This document shows, piece by piece, positions 14,624 through 23,583 of a DNA stretch of 32,962 bases. The stretch comes from Negativicutes bacterium (GTDB taxonomy: Bacteria > Bacillota_C > Negativicutes > Acidaminococcales > Acidaminococcaceae), in contig RZYP01000016.1 of the NCBI GenBank assembly GCA_009930275.1, forward strand, positions 1 to 32,962, given 5' to 3'. Positions within the stretch are counted from its first letter, which is position 1. Every line of letters starts with the position of its first letter. A program made the translations under genes and the position numbers. Under the pieces are notes generated by a model that was not told the DNA's origin, searched no databases, and saw only the letters and a list, made by a program, of their open reading frames with translations.

Positions 14624-16336
14624 ATGTATTCATCTGTTGACACTATTTGGGTGCTGCTAGGCGCCATCCTTGTCTTCTTCATGCAAGCAGGCTTTGCCAT
14701 GGTTGAAACCGGCTTTACACGCGCTAAAAATGCCGGCAATATCGTAATGAAAAACCTTATGGACTTTTCACTTGGCACCATCGTTTTTTGGATTATCGGT
14801 TTTGGCTTGATGTTTGGCACCGATATCGGCGGGTTTATAGGAACTCCGGACTTCTTCGTGCAAAATGATTATGGTGTGAAGGATGCCTATCCTTCCTACG
14901 CTTATCTGATTTTCCAAACAGTTTTCTGTGCTACAGCTGCCACAATTGTCTCAGGCGCAATGGCAGAAAGAACAAAATTCATCTCTTATTGTTTCTACAG
15001 CGTTGTGATCAGCGCCTTGATTTATCCAGTCTCCGGACACTGGATCTGGGGCGGCGGCTGGCTCGCCACTATGGGCTTTCATGATTTTGCCGGTTCCACT
15101 GCTGTCCACATGGTCGGCGGCATCGCCGCTCTCGTCGGCGCCAAAATCCTGGGGCCTCGCATCGGCAAATACGATGCTGACGGCAAAGTAACAGCTATTC
15201 CCGGTCACAGTCTTACTCTTGGCGCACTTGGCGTCTTCATCCTTTGGTTCGGTTGGTTCGGTTTCAACGGTGGTTCAACTGTTTCCGCCACCGGCGATAA
15301 AGCTCTGCTTTCCATAAGCTCCATCTTCATTACGACCAACATAGCCGCCGCTGCCGCCAGCACGGCAACCATGATTTTCACCTGGCTCCGTTACGGCAAA
15401 CCAGATGTTTCTATGACCTTGAACGGTGCACTTGCCGGCCTTGTTGCTATTACGGCAGGCTGCGATGCCGTCAGCCCTGTTGGCGCCTTAGTTATCGGCG
15501 CCATTGCCGGCGTAGTCGTCGTCTGCGCTGTTGAATTCATCGATCAAGTACTGAAAATAGACGATCCTGTCGGCGCCATCGGCGTTCATGGTGTTTGCGG
15601 CGCTCTTGGCACCATTCTCACAGGTGTTTTTGCTCTTGAAGGCGGCTTGCTTTACAGCGGCAGCGCTGAAATGCTGACAACCCAAATCATCGGCGTTGCT
15701 TCTGTCGCCGCTTGGGTTCTTGTTACAATCACCATCGTCTTCGTTATCATTGATAAAACAATCGGTTTACGCGTCAGCGAAGAAGAAGAAATTTCCGGTC
15801 TTGACTTCGAAGAACACGGTTTAACCAGCAGCTATGCGGACTTTATGCCTTCAGCCGAGCGTGTCGGGCTTATGACAAAACATGACGGCACTCGCGTCGT
15901 TCCTGTTGAACATGCGGTCCCCGTTGTCCACAAAACCGCAGAACCTGTTGTTTCTGCCGACGGCCACAAACTCTCCAAAGTATGCATCATAACTGCTCAG
16001 CCACGCTTTGAAGCTTTGAAAACTGCTTTGGACAAAATCGGCATAACCGGCATGACAGTTACCAAAGTCCTTGGCTACGGCATCCAAAAAGGCCATACCG
16101 AGATGTACCGCGGCGCTGAAGTTCCTACGCATCTTTTACCAAAAATAAAAATTGAAGTCGTTGTCTCCAAAATACCGGTCAGGGAAGTTATCGAAACAGC
16201 AAAGAATGTTCTTTACACTGGCAAATACGGCGATGGCAAGATTTTCGTCTACGATGTCGAGAACGTTGTCAAAATCCGTACCGGTGAAGAAGGCTACGAT
16301 GCTTTGCAGGATAACGAAATCGAGGAAATCAAATAA
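14624..16336 (+). CDS. amt: Ammonium transporter with fused C-terminal PII domain
   Basis: A 570-residue fusion. Residues 1-385 are an Amt/MEP/Rh channel: about 11 membrane segments, the pore twin histidines His162 (AGSTAVHMVGG) and His322 (GAIGVHGVCG), and WFGFNGGS. A linker of about 60 residues leads to a complete PII (GlnB/GlnK) domain from about 451 to 561. Its T-loop is YGIQKGHTEMYRGAEV and its C-terminal signatures are TGKYGDGKIFV and IRTGEEG. In GlnB numbering Gln39, Arg47 and Lys58 are kept, but Tyr51, the uridylylation site, is Val500. The PII domain probably gates the channel by ATP/ADP/2-oxoglutarate binding. RBS AGGAGG precedes the ATG. Confidence 0.94.
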   Translation: MYSSVDTIWVLLGAILVFFMQAGFAMVETGFTRAKNAGNIVMKNLMDFSLGTIVFWIIGFGLMFGTDIGGFIGTPDFFVQNDYGVKDAYPSYAYLIFQTVFCATAATIVSGAMAERTKFISYCFYSVVISALIYPVSGHWIWGGGWLATMGFHDFAGSTAVHMVGGIAALVGAKILGPRIGKYDADGKVTAIPGHSLTLGALGVFILWFGWFGFNGGSTVSATGDKALLSISSIFITTNIAAAAASTATMIFTWLRYGKPDVSMTLNGALAGLVAITAGCDAVSPVGALVIGAIAGVVVVCAVEFIDQVLKIDDPVGAIGVHGVCGALGTILTGVFALEGGLLYSGSAEMLTTQIIGVASVAAWVLVTITIVFVIIDKTIGLRVSEEEEISGLDFEEHGLTSSYADFMPSAERVGLMTKHDGTRVVPVEHAVPVVHKTAEPVVSADGHKLSKVCIITAQPRFEALKTALDKIGITGMTVTKVLGYGIQKGHTEMYRGAEVPTHLLPKIKIEVVVSKIPVREVIETAKNVLYTGKYGDGKIFVYDVENVVKIRTGEEGYDALQDNEIEEIK

Positions 16337-16363
16337 ATAGCATTATTGTCAGTCAAGTAATTA

Positions 16364-16397
16364 AAAACCGCAGATGCTTTTCGGCATCTGCGGTTTT
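16364..16397. terminator. Bidirectional terminator between amt and the DUF362 gene
   Basis: AAAACCGCAGATGC (16364-16377) pairs perfectly with GCATCTGCGGTTTT (16384-16397) around TTTTCG. Both strands end in T residues and the flanking genes converge. Confidence 0.9.
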
Positions 16398-16406
16398 CTC
16401 TATCTT

Positions 16407-17522
16407 CTACAATTCAATCAGTTCGTAGTCCCTGCTGCCCATCCCGATTTTTTCGGCATAGGCAAGAGCCTTCGTCCCGTCAACATAATTGTGCACCTGC
16501 ATGAATTTATCCGTTCCTGCCGGCGTTGCTTCACCCAGTACCGAATTAGCCAGACCCTCCGCGGCCTTAACCAAATCATAAGCTGCCTGGTCAATGGCTA
16601 CCGGATCCGTCGATGACAGGAACCCTATGTCGGCAACTATAGGCGCATCGCTCCAGGGAACGCAGTCGCACAAAGGCGTGACATTAACTACCAGGGTAAT
16701 ATACCCCACCTTATCGCTTTTACCGGCTACCGCGCCGTAGGCGTATTCGACCATGCGCTCCAGGAAGGGGTCGATCTCAGTTTCCCAGTCAATATAGATG
16801 GTCTTCTTCGGACAAACCGTCAGGCATTCGCCGCAGCCAATACACAACGTGGAATCAATCTCCGCCTTCTTAGCCGCATCCATGCTTATGGCATGTTGGG
16901 GACAGACACGCACGCAGGCCCCGCAGCTAACGCAGCCTTCCTTTTTAACCCGGAAACACAGCTCATGTTGGGCTTTCTTGCCGATAGCCGGAGCGCAGCC
17001 CATTGCCAGGTTTTTCAATGCACCGCCGAAGCCAGCCAGCTCGTGTCCTTTGAAATGCGAAACTACAATCATGCTGCCTGCGTTAAGGATATCACCGGCA
17101 ATATGCACCTTGGAAAAGTGCTGCAAATTAACTTCCACTTCCCTGCAATTGTTTCCGTGCAAACCGTCGGCAACGATGAAAGGCGCACCTGTTACCTCCA
17201 TACCGAAACCGTGTGCAGCAGCAGTTTCCAGGTGACTCACGGCATCGTGGCGGCTGCCCGAATACAGTGTATTCGTGTCGGTAAGGTATGGTCTGCCGCC
17301 GGCCTGCTTGATGCGGTCAACAATCTGCCTGACCAATACCGGCTGGACATAGGCGTCATTACCTGCCTCACCGACATGCAGCTTGACTGCGGTCAATTCA
17401 TTTTGAGCTATAAAATCAGCAAATCCTGCTATATCAAAAAGTCCACGAATTTTTGCTCCTTTATTGGTTCTGGGCCCTTTGCTGCGCAAGTAAGAAATAT
17501 AAACCTTGCTCTTTTCAGTCAT
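16407..17522 (-). CDS. DUF362 protein with two [4Fe-4S] ferredoxin motifs
   Basis: A 371-residue protein. The DUF362 fold is suggested by VKLHVGEAGNDAYVQPVLVR, PYLTDTNTLYSGSRHDAVSH, IVADGLHGNNC and MIVVSHFKGHELAGFGGALK. A bacterial-type ferredoxin insert follows, with CVSCGACVRVCPQHAI and CIGCGECLTVCPKKTI (two CxxCxxCxxxCP sets). The C-terminal part returns to DUF362 with SSTDPVAIDQAAYDLV. The ATG at 17522 has AGGAGG upstream. It is the last gene of a five-gene minus-strand run. Redox function is likely but partner and substrate are unknown. Confidence 0.88.
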   Translation of the reverse strand: MTEKSKVYISYLRSKGPRTNKGAKIRGLFDIAGFADFIAQNELTAVKLHVGEAGNDAYVQPVLVRQIVDRIKQAGGRPYLTDTNTLYSGSRHDAVSHLETAAAHGFGMEVTGAPFIVADGLHGNNCREVEVNLQHFSKVHIAGDILNAGSMIVVSHFKGHELAGFGGALKNLAMGCAPAIGKKAQHELCFRVKKEGCVSCGACVRVCPQHAISMDAAKKAEIDSTLCIGCGECLTVCPKKTIYIDWETEIDPFLERMVEYAYGAVAGKSDKVGYITLVVNVTPLCDCVPWSDAPIVADIGFLSSTDPVAIDQAAYDLVKAAEGLANSVLGEATPAGTDKFMQVHNYVDGTKALAYAEKIGMGSRDYELIEL

Positions 17523-17584
17523 AAAAAAACCCTCCTTGTGCATTGCTAATAATAGTATTCGCACAAAAAGGGTATTTCCCTGCC

Positions 17585-18409
17585 CTACAGTAATCCCGGC
17601 AGATTTAAATTTTTCGTATAAACTTCCGGTTCGCCGATAATCCTTGATTTAACGAAGGTTCCGTGGCAGTCGCTGCCGCCGCTTATCAGCAGGTTATTTT
17701 CCTTACAATGTTCTAACAATTTTTGCGTGTCTTCCTCTTTATGTCTTGAATGGTAACATTCAAAACCGTCAAATTTCTCCGTAGACATTTCGGTCATCGT
17801 TTTGACAAGGCCAGGGCCATGCATCTCACTCGCTGCATGCGCCAGAATAGCTACCCCGCCGGCGTTGTGAATTACATTGACCGCTTCTGCGATAGTAGGA
17901 AAAACAGGGAAGCCGAGCTTATTCTCTTTCGTAAAAATCCTGTTGAAGAAATCAAGAACATCGCCGCAAAGGTTTTTGTCTTGCAAATAGGATAAAGCTT
18001 TCCAGCCGCCGCGGCTCCTGTTATGTTCGTACTTATGAAACTCCTTTAGAGAAACCGGCCAGCCTTTTTCTGCCAAAATAGCAATGCTGTCCTCGTCTTT
18101 CTTAGCAAGAAGAGCCTCATTATGAGCCAATAGTTCCAGCAGTTTCTTATTCTTAATATCGATGCCATAGCCGAGAACATGAAAACAACGCTTACCCTTG
18201 GTCGTGGAAATCTCCACGCCGCGCAGAAATTTAATTCCTGCCTCCGCAGCATATTTTTCCGTTTCTTCAACATTGGCTACGCTTTCATGGTCGGTAACAG
18301 CCATAGCGCCGAGGTTCGCTGCTCTGGCCGCAGCCACTACTTCATGCGGCAGCCAGGTTCCGTCAGAGGCTGTACTGTGCAAATGCAAATCCGCACGAAT
18401 TAAATCCAT
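17585..18409 (-). CDS. PHP-domain metal-dependent phosphoesterase
   Basis: A 274-residue PHP (polymerase and histidinol phosphatase) protein. Metal-binding motifs are DLHLHSTASDGT (residues 7-18), VTDHES (about 38-43), GVEIST, ILAHAASEMHGPG and GGSDCHGTF. This is the YciV/TrpH-like branch, where studied members hydrolyse nucleoside 3',5'-bisphosphates or short RNA ends. That activity is only inferred here. It starts 12 bases after the LtaS-like gene stop with AGGAGG just upstream. Confidence 0.88.
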   Translation of the reverse strand: MDLIRADLHLHSTASDGTWLPHEVVAAARAANLGAMAVTDHESVANVEETEKYAAEAGIKFLRGVEISTTKGKRCFHVLGYGIDIKNKKLLELLAHNEALLAKKDEDSIAILAEKGWPVSLKEFHKYEHNRSRGGWKALSYLQDKNLCGDVLDFFNRIFTKENKLGFPVFPTIAEAVNVIHNAGGVAILAHAASEMHGPGLVKTMTEMSTEKFDGFECYHSRHKEEDTQKLLEHCKENNLLISGGSDCHGTFVKSRIIGEPEVYTKNLNLPGLL

Positions 18410-18421
18410 ATATAAGTCCTC

Positions 18422-20440
18422 CTAATGCCTTCTCACATAGTCCCACACAATGAAATTAGCCAAGGCATCCTCCTGCGGCGTAGCCGGATAAGGATTGTCC
18501 ATGACATCCACAAAACTCAGGTATTCCGAAAAATAGTAGGCTTTGCCGCCAAAGTATCCTAACGCAAACGGAATGTCGGTAGGCTGAAGCAGGTCACGTC
18601 CCAGAAAATCGCTCGGCGTTTCCAATCCCATCAAAGGGAGTAAGGTCGCAGATAAATCCATTGAGCTGGCGTATTCGGCTGTTTTCAGTTCATCCAGCGG
18701 AGCTAAATTCTTCGCAATAAAGATAAGTGGTATAGGTGCTATACTTTGGGTATCAGCAGTGTTCTCCACCAGTTCCTTGTACTCGCCGCCTGAGTGCGGG
18801 TTATGGTCACTGGTGATAACAAACAAGGTTCTGTCATCCATCAGACCCTTGGCCTCAGCCTCCCGGAAAAATTCCTTAAGAGTGTGGTCAACCCAATACA
18901 TGCCACGCACCGTCACGTACTTATTGTCGCGTACGGTTTCCGGCATATCTTCCCATTTCAGACCATAATAAGGGTAAGGCTGGTGCATATCCAAAGTCTT
19001 GGTCACCATAAACATTTTCCCATTGCGGCCACCTTCCAACATTCTCAAGGTTTCCTTATACATCACATCATTGTGATAACCCCAGCCGCTGGCTCCGGTG
19101 TAACCTTTTTCTTCCAGATATTCGCGGGCATAATATTCCTTCATGCCAAAAAGCTTAGGATACTGTCTGAACTCATTACTGTAGTAGCCGCTGGAGGCAT
19201 TAAGGAAAATGCCGCGCCAGTCCGTTTCATGCAGCTGCCTGTAGATTGAACCCTGGTTCTCGTTTTCCGGCAGATCGCGATCAAACAAAAGCTGCGACCG
19301 GAAGGCACTGTTCAGACCCTCAGTTGTCGGAATCGCCGAAGAATAATAGTGATCAAGATGCGGGTATTTGCTTAATATTTCATCCAAAAACGGCGTGGCT
19401 TCTGCCGGAATATTCTTGTTATAAAAATGCATGAAGTCTCGATGAACTGATTCCAATACCAAAAGGACAACCCTATCGTATTGAGATGCTCTAGGGGCAA
19501 TCCGCTGTCTTTCCGGAATAATCCCCATTTCCGCAAGGATTTCTTTATCTTTATTAGAAAGGTTCCTTTTTTCCAATTTCTTCGGATCCTTGACAATCTT
19601 GTCAGTATCAAAAAGCGCCTTGCTGACAAAGTTGACATTGACAGGCGTTGCAACAGCATTACGATAATTCTGCCTTGTCGGTTCTATTTCTGCTTCAGAC
19701 CAAAGACCGCCGAATTGATTGATTGCAAATTGTTGTCCGCCGCATATCGACAAATACGAAAAATTCAACGACAAAGTAAAAATAGCAACACACAGAAGCG
19801 ACCAAGCGAAATTTGGTTTCTTCCTGGTCGGCTTACTCACCCTGAACAAAAGCAGAAGTACCAAAACACCTGAGAAAACGCCGGCAAGGAATGGCGTGGT
19901 AGAAGTTTCCAAAACACCTTTTATAGAATAATAATTCAGATTTCTAAACAAAACGCTTTCGACATGCATCGAAGTGGTCCAAAAATAAACTGCATCAAAC
20001 AGCATGATGATACAACTCATTATGTAAACAAAAAAGTATAGCAACTTCATACCCGCATTAGGCCATTTGTGATAACACATGGCAGCCAAAAGACAGAGCA
20101 GAACATTATTATTCAAGCCTGTCAATATCGATAGGATAGTCAAAAATCCCCAATCCAGCTTCAGATAATTGACCATAAAAACGGCAAAGCAAAGGTAGGC
20201 TACGGCGATAACTACGACGGGGAAATAACGTTTCACCCTGTCTTTTATTCGCTTGCGCACATTATAAAGCAAAGTAGCCGTTCCTAACAAAAGTACATCT
20301 CGCAAGAACAGATTCAAAGTAGTAAACCAAAATTCCTCAGATGGAAACGGTACTATCTCACTATAAAAATGTTTCGAAAAAAATGCCTCGACGGCAAAAC
20401 AAACCGCAATCAAAATACCAATAAACCGGCTTTTCTTCAC
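18422..20440 (-). CDS. LtaS-family sulfatase-fold phosphoglycerol transferase
   Basis: A 672-residue membrane enzyme. The first about 260 residues hold roughly seven hydrophobic segments, more than the five of classical LtaS. An extracytoplasmic sulfatase-fold domain follows from about residue 325: VVLLVLESVHRDFMHFY (metal Glu), YYSSAIPTTEGLNSAF (candidate nucleophile Thr), TLDMHQPYPYYG and VITSDHNPHSGG (metal Asp/His). LtaS moves glycerol phosphate from phosphatidylglycerol and releases diacylglycerol; OpgB-type enzymes do the same to periplasmic glucans. The start is GTG with AAGGTGG upstream. It sits directly after a lipid kinase gene. The acceptor in this outer-membrane organism is unknown. 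Confidence 0.82.
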   Translation of the reverse strand: MKKSRFIGILIAVCFAVEAFFSKHFYSEIVPFPSEEFWFTTLNLFLRDVLLLGTATLLYNVRKRIKDRVKRYFPVVVIAVAYLCFAVFMVNYLKLDWGFLTILSILTGLNNNVLLCLLAAMCYHKWPNAGMKLLYFFVYIMSCIIMLFDAVYFWTTSMHVESVLFRNLNYYSIKGVLETSTTPFLAGVFSGVLVLLLLFRVSKPTRKKPNFAWSLLCVAIFTLSLNFSYLSICGGQQFAINQFGGLWSEAEIEPTRQNYRNAVATPVNVNFVSKALFDTDKIVKDPKKLEKRNLSNKDKEILAEMGIIPERQRIAPRASQYDRVVLLVLESVHRDFMHFYNKNIPAEATPFLDEILSKYPHLDHYYSSAIPTTEGLNSAFRSQLLFDRDLPENENQGSIYRQLHETDWRGIFLNASSGYYSNEFRQYPKLFGMKEYYAREYLEEKGYTGASGWGYHNDVMYKETLRMLEGGRNGKMFMVTKTLDMHQPYPYYGLKWEDMPETVRDNKYVTVRGMYWVDHTLKEFFREAEAKGLMDDRTLFVITSDHNPHSGGEYKELVENTADTQSIAPIPLIFIAKNLAPLDELKTAEYASSMDLSATLLPLMGLETPSDFLGRDLLQPTDIPFALGYFGGKAYYFSEYLSFVDVMDNPYPATPQEDALANFIVWDYVRRH

Positions 20441-20452
20441 TAAAACGCCACC

Positions 20453-21394
20453 TTATGAAATAAACTTTATCGGGCTAGGCAGCAGGCTGATACTCAAAGG
20501 AGAAGACACAAGACAGTCCCCATCCAGTTCCGCCGCGAATTTTTCCGTATTACATTTAATTTCTACTTTTTGTGCTTCTACTATCTCGACCGATTTATCA
20601 TAAACAAGCATATCAGCAGCAATCAGAGCCAAATATCTCAGAAAATCAATTTTCTTGTCCCCACGAAACAAGCAAACATGCAATTTGGGCGAAGAAAGCG
20701 AGGCCCCGTCCACCAGGGAAAACCGTCCCGCATAATAGCGGCTCTTAGCCACAATGACAGAAGCCGCATCACGCCAGACACCGTCATCATCAATCATTAC
20801 CTGGAACTTATACTGCCAGTCTTTCCACAAAAGCTCGCGTTTGACCAACTCCGTTCCCTGCAGAACATAAGCAAATTTCGAGAAGAATTTTTTTTCGGTT
20901 TCCGAAACATTGTCAATAACCATGGAATCGATTCCTATCCCGGCAACGGTTAAAAAAATGCGGTTATTCGCCTTGCCGAGCCATACCGGCGTCGCGCAGC
21001 CTTTTTCCACTTTCTTCATCCATCTTGCAGGGTCTTCCGGCATCATCAGTTCCTTAGCAACCAGATTAACGGTTCCCGCAGGAAAAATACTGACATAAGG
21101 GAACTTGCTTCTTTCAACGAATACTTCCGTAATAGCCCTCAAAGTCCCATCGCCACCGGCAACTATAACCCAGTCGAAATCCTCATCACATATTCTTGCA
21201 GCTACGTGCCTGACTTCTTCAAAGGATTTGATTTCCACCTCTGTCATAACCTGCTTGCCAAGTTTTTTGCGTAACAAATTTAGAATCTCATTGACATTGC
21301 TCAATCCGTTACTAAAAAACTGCCTGCCTGAATTCGGGTTAAAAATGAACATTACTTTCTTAAATTGCTTTATATCTACTTGCTCTCTCAGCAT
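20453..21394 (-). CDS. Diacylglycerol/lipid kinase family protein (DgkB/YegS type)
   Basis: A 313-residue kinase of the DAGK catalytic family. The N-terminal nucleotide-binding part shows MFIFNPNSGR and the key VIVAGGDGTLRAITEVF. Then comes FPAGTVNLVAKELMMP, which resembles the GTxNdfA motif. The C-terminal beta domain ends in ELDGDCLVSSPLSISLLP. AGGTGAG precedes the ATG. It lies 12 bases before the LtaS-like gene, with the ribosome binding site of that gene overlapping this stop. Phosphorylation of the diacylglycerol released by the LtaS-like enzyme is the natural inference; sphingoid-type substrates cannot be excluded. Confidence 0.88.
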   Translation of the reverse strand: MLREQVDIKQFKKVMFIFNPNSGRQFFSNGLSNVNEILNLLRKKLGKQVMTEVEIKSFEEVRHVAARICDEDFDWVIVAGGDGTLRAITEVFVERSKFPYVSIFPAGTVNLVAKELMMPEDPARWMKKVEKGCATPVWLGKANNRIFLTVAGIGIDSMVIDNVSETEKKFFSKFAYVLQGTELVKRELLWKDWQYKFQVMIDDDGVWRDAASVIVAKSRYYAGRFSLVDGASLSSPKLHVCLFRGDKKIDFLRYLALIAADMLVYDKSVEIVEAQKVEIKCNTEKFAAELDGDCLVSSPLSISLLPSPIKFIS

Positions 21395-21430
21395 TATTTC
21401 TCACCTGTGACAATTTCATTTATTTTAAAA

Positions 21431-21868
21431 TCAGAAAATCCATTTCTTCCTTGATAAATAGTTCCAGATTACCACGATAAAACTGGCTGCTACTTTGGCC
21501 GCCATCGCATTCCAAGCGAAAAGGCCAACGAATAATACCATCAAAAGCAAATTAAACAACAAACCGACCGAGCTCACCAAAAAAACCAACGAGAGCTCCT
21601 TTTTGCGTCCGTAACGTGCGCCGCTGGCAAAAACAAAGATATTGCCAAGCACATAATGGTAAAGGGTCGAAAGTGTAAAAGCCAATGCCGCTGCGACCAG
21701 ATAGTTGATGCCCAGCCAGCTATTGAAACCGTAAAAAAGTCCCCATTCAAGCAAGGCCGCCGTACCTCCGATAAAGAGGTAAAGCAGGACCTTCAACTGC
21801 TCATTATCAGTATAGTCTATGCCAAAAATCTGCTTCTGTCCACATTTATTTTTCAACTGTGTTTTCAC
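21431..21868 (-). CDS. GtrA-family small membrane protein
   Basis: A GtrA-like protein of about 145 residues with four membrane helices, for example LLYLFIGGTAALLEWGLFYG and LVFLVSSVGLLFNLLLMVLF, ending in the family-typical VIWNYLSRKKWIF. Members often help to flip lipid-linked sugars. The reading frame is open to a GTG at 21913, but a TATAAT box (21919-21924, minus) puts transcription start at about 21912. I therefore prefer the GTG at 21868, which has AGGCGG at good distance. It heads the run gtrA-lipid kinase-LtaS-like-PHP-DUF362. Confidence 0.75.
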   Translation of the reverse strand: MKTQLKNKCGQKQIFGIDYTDNEQLKVLLYLFIGGTAALLEWGLFYGFNSWLGINYLVAAALAFTLSTLYHYVLGNIFVFASGARYGRKKELSLVFLVSSVGLLFNLLLMVLFVGLFAWNAMAAKVAASFIVVIWNYLSRKKWIF

Positions 21869-21918
21869 TGCTTTCGTCCGCCTTAAGATACAGGTTTTCC
21901 CGCATTCCAGCACTAATA

Positions 21919-21924
21919 ATTATA
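21919..21924 (-). promoter_or_regulatory. -10 box for the gtrA-lipid kinase-LtaS operon
   Basis: A consensus TATAAT on the minus strand lies 44 bases above the preferred GtrA start. No convincing -35 hexamer is seen, partly because the region overlaps the alaX terminator. Confidence 0.45.
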
Positions 21925-21941
21925 TCACAATGGACGCAAAC

Positions 21942-21977
21942 AAAAAACAAGGGATGATAAGCTCTATCCCTTGTTTT
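21942..21977 (-). terminator. alaX terminator
   Basis: AAAACAAGGGAT (21944-21955) pairs with ATCCCTTGTTTT (21966-21977) around a 10-base loop. On the minus strand it ends in TTTTTT just after alaX and just before the gtrA promoter. Confidence 0.85.
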
Positions 21978-21984
21978 AGCCGTT

Positions 21985-23178
21985 TCAGAAATCCTTTGCT
22001 AATTCCCTTATTTTCAGATGGCAATTCTCTGCATAAGATGCGCCGCCTTGAGCGAGGACGGCATTACCGCCACCCTTGCCGTCAAATATTTCATTGGCCT
22101 TCCTGCATAGCTCGCGGCAGTCTGCCCCTCGGTTGCTGCTCATAAAAACATAATTCAGCCTATCGTTACTACGATAAAATATCCCGGCAGTTACGGCTTC
22201 TTCACCTGTCAGCACCTGAGCCAGCAGCTTGGCGTCCTTTGAAGTACAATCTTCTTCGAACAAAAATATCTGCTTGCTGCCCTCATGATTAATGTACGCT
22301 TGCTTCAGCAAGCTTTCTTTTCTCAGCGCAAACAATTCTACAGTGCGGCTTTTCAATTTTGCCGCCATCTCAGCCAATTCTTCCTTCAGTTTCCTGACGG
22401 CGGTCGGCACGTCTTCCGGTTTGACGGAAAGCAAAGCATTGGCGGCAGAAATTGCCTCATGCTTAAGCCGTGCGTCGACAAGAGCCCTTTTGCCGCAAAC
22501 GAATTCAATCCGCATACCGCCACGATGCCGCTCAGCATTAATTATTTTGATTGAGCCGACCATGCCGGTAAAAGGAGGATGTGTTCCGCAGCAGGTGCAA
22601 CTGTCGCCATTCTCGACAGCGACAATCCTGAGAAGACCTGAAAGATTTTCATTTTTTTTGCGCATTTCTCTGCCGGCAAGCTCTTCAGACGGCAGATAGC
22701 TGATTGTTATCGGTTTATCAGCCCATATTTGCTCATTGGCAAAATTCTCAACCTGAATTACCTGCAGAGAATTTACTTCTTTATCCAGATCCACAAAAAC
22801 TGTCTGGTCGTTCATGTGAAACCCAATATTATTGGCACCGCACAAAATCCAAAAAGCATGCGAAAGAATATGCTCGCCGCAATGTTGCTGCATGTGGTCC
22901 AAACGCGTCGGCCAATCCAGTACGACCCTGACTTCGCTGCCAACAGGAAGCGGGTGCTCACAATAATGGATAACCCTACCGTCACTTTCAGCGGCGCGTC
23001 TTACAAGAACACCGTTAATCGTTCCTTTATCACTCGGCTGACCGCCACCCTCAGGAAAAATAACTGTTTTGTCTAAGGTAACTGTATAATCTTTATCCTG
23101 TTTACTGCATTCAAGCACAATAGCGCGGCATTCTCTTAACATCGAATCCTGTTCATATAATTTTTCTGTGCTTTGCAA
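21985..23178 (-). CDS. Alanyl-tRNA editing protein AlaX with DHHA1 domain
   Basis: A stand-alone homologue of the alanyl-tRNA synthetase editing half, which removes serine or glycine from mischarged tRNA-Ala. The proposed start is the TTG at 23178, nine bases after AGGAGG, giving 397 residues; the open frame continues upstream only as improbable sequence overlapping the preceding gene. Signatures: VIFPEGGGQPSDKG near the start, the zinc site HCGEHILSHAF (HxxxH) and SCTCCGTHPP (CxxxH), and a C-terminal DHHA1 domain with IFDGKGGGNAVLAQGG. Length fits the long AlaX class. Confidence 0.85.
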   Translation of the reverse strand: MQSTEKLYEQDSMLRECRAIVLECSKQDKDYTVTLDKTVIFPEGGGQPSDKGTINGVLVRRAAESDGRVIHYCEHPLPVGSEVRVVLDWPTRLDHMQQHCGEHILSHAFWILCGANNIGFHMNDQTVFVDLDKEVNSLQVIQVENFANEQIWADKPITISYLPSEELAGREMRKKNENLSGLLRIVAVENGDSCTCCGTHPPFTGMVGSIKIINAERHRGGMRIEFVCGKRALVDARLKHEAISAANALLSVKPEDVPTAVRKLKEELAEMAAKLKSRTVELFALRKESLLKQAYINHEGSKQIFLFEEDCTSKDAKLLAQVLTGEEAVTAGIFYRSNDRLNYVFMSSNRGADCRELCRKANEIFDGKGGGNAVLAQGGASYAENCHLKIRELAKDF

Positions 23179-23209
23179 AATCCAAGCCCTCCTCAAGGCC
23201 GTAAGGCAT

Positions 23210-23536
23210 TTATTTTGCCTGTACGATGCCCTGGAAAGTAATAGCAACCAGCGCATTAAATACAGCCTTTTCTTCCTCAGTAATGTCTTCTGCATTTGAC
23301 ATTCTTTCAAATATAGTCAACGCTACCTGCTTCTTTTTCTTGGTCAAGCCATGCTGCTTAACTCCATGTGCTTGTACCGACCTTACAATAGCGTCGAACA
23401 CCTCCAAAGCAGCACTCTTACCTTCGCTTTTCAAATCAGCTGATTTTTTGATTTTCTCGCGAACGCTCACTGCTATCTCCAAAAATTCCTTTTCATCCAT
23501 TTCCCTTTGTTCTTTTTCCATTTTTTCTTCAGCCAC
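23210..23536 (-). CDS. Small helical protein, function unknown
   Basis: A 108-residue, highly charged protein starting at a GTG with GGGAGG ten bases upstream. The first 20 residues are almost all Glu, Lys and Met; the rest looks helical, with VFDAIVRSVQAHGVKQHGLT and TIFERMSNAEDITEEEKAVF. No signal peptide or membrane segment. I do not recognise the family. It lies between vanZ-like and alaX with gaps of 47 and 31 bases, so the three are probably cotranscribed. The RBS and operon position support it being a real gene. Confidence 0.65.
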   Translation of the reverse strand: MAEEKMEKEQREMDEKEFLEIAVSVREKIKKSADLKSEGKSAALEVFDAIVRSVQAHGVKQHGLTKKKKQVALTIFERMSNAEDITEEEKAVFNALVAITFQGIVQAK

Positions 23537-23583
23537 TTTATAAATACCTCCCGTAGTTTATTCTAACAATTCATTGTTTATAA

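Noticed and set aside
16893..17549. 218-codon plus-strand frame
   Set aside because: Antisense to the DUF362 ferredoxin gene, whose cysteine motifs are unmistakable.
23179..23310. N-terminal extension of alaX
   Set aside because: Improbable sequence overlapping the upstream small gene; AGGAGG and the TTG at 23178 give the family-typical start.
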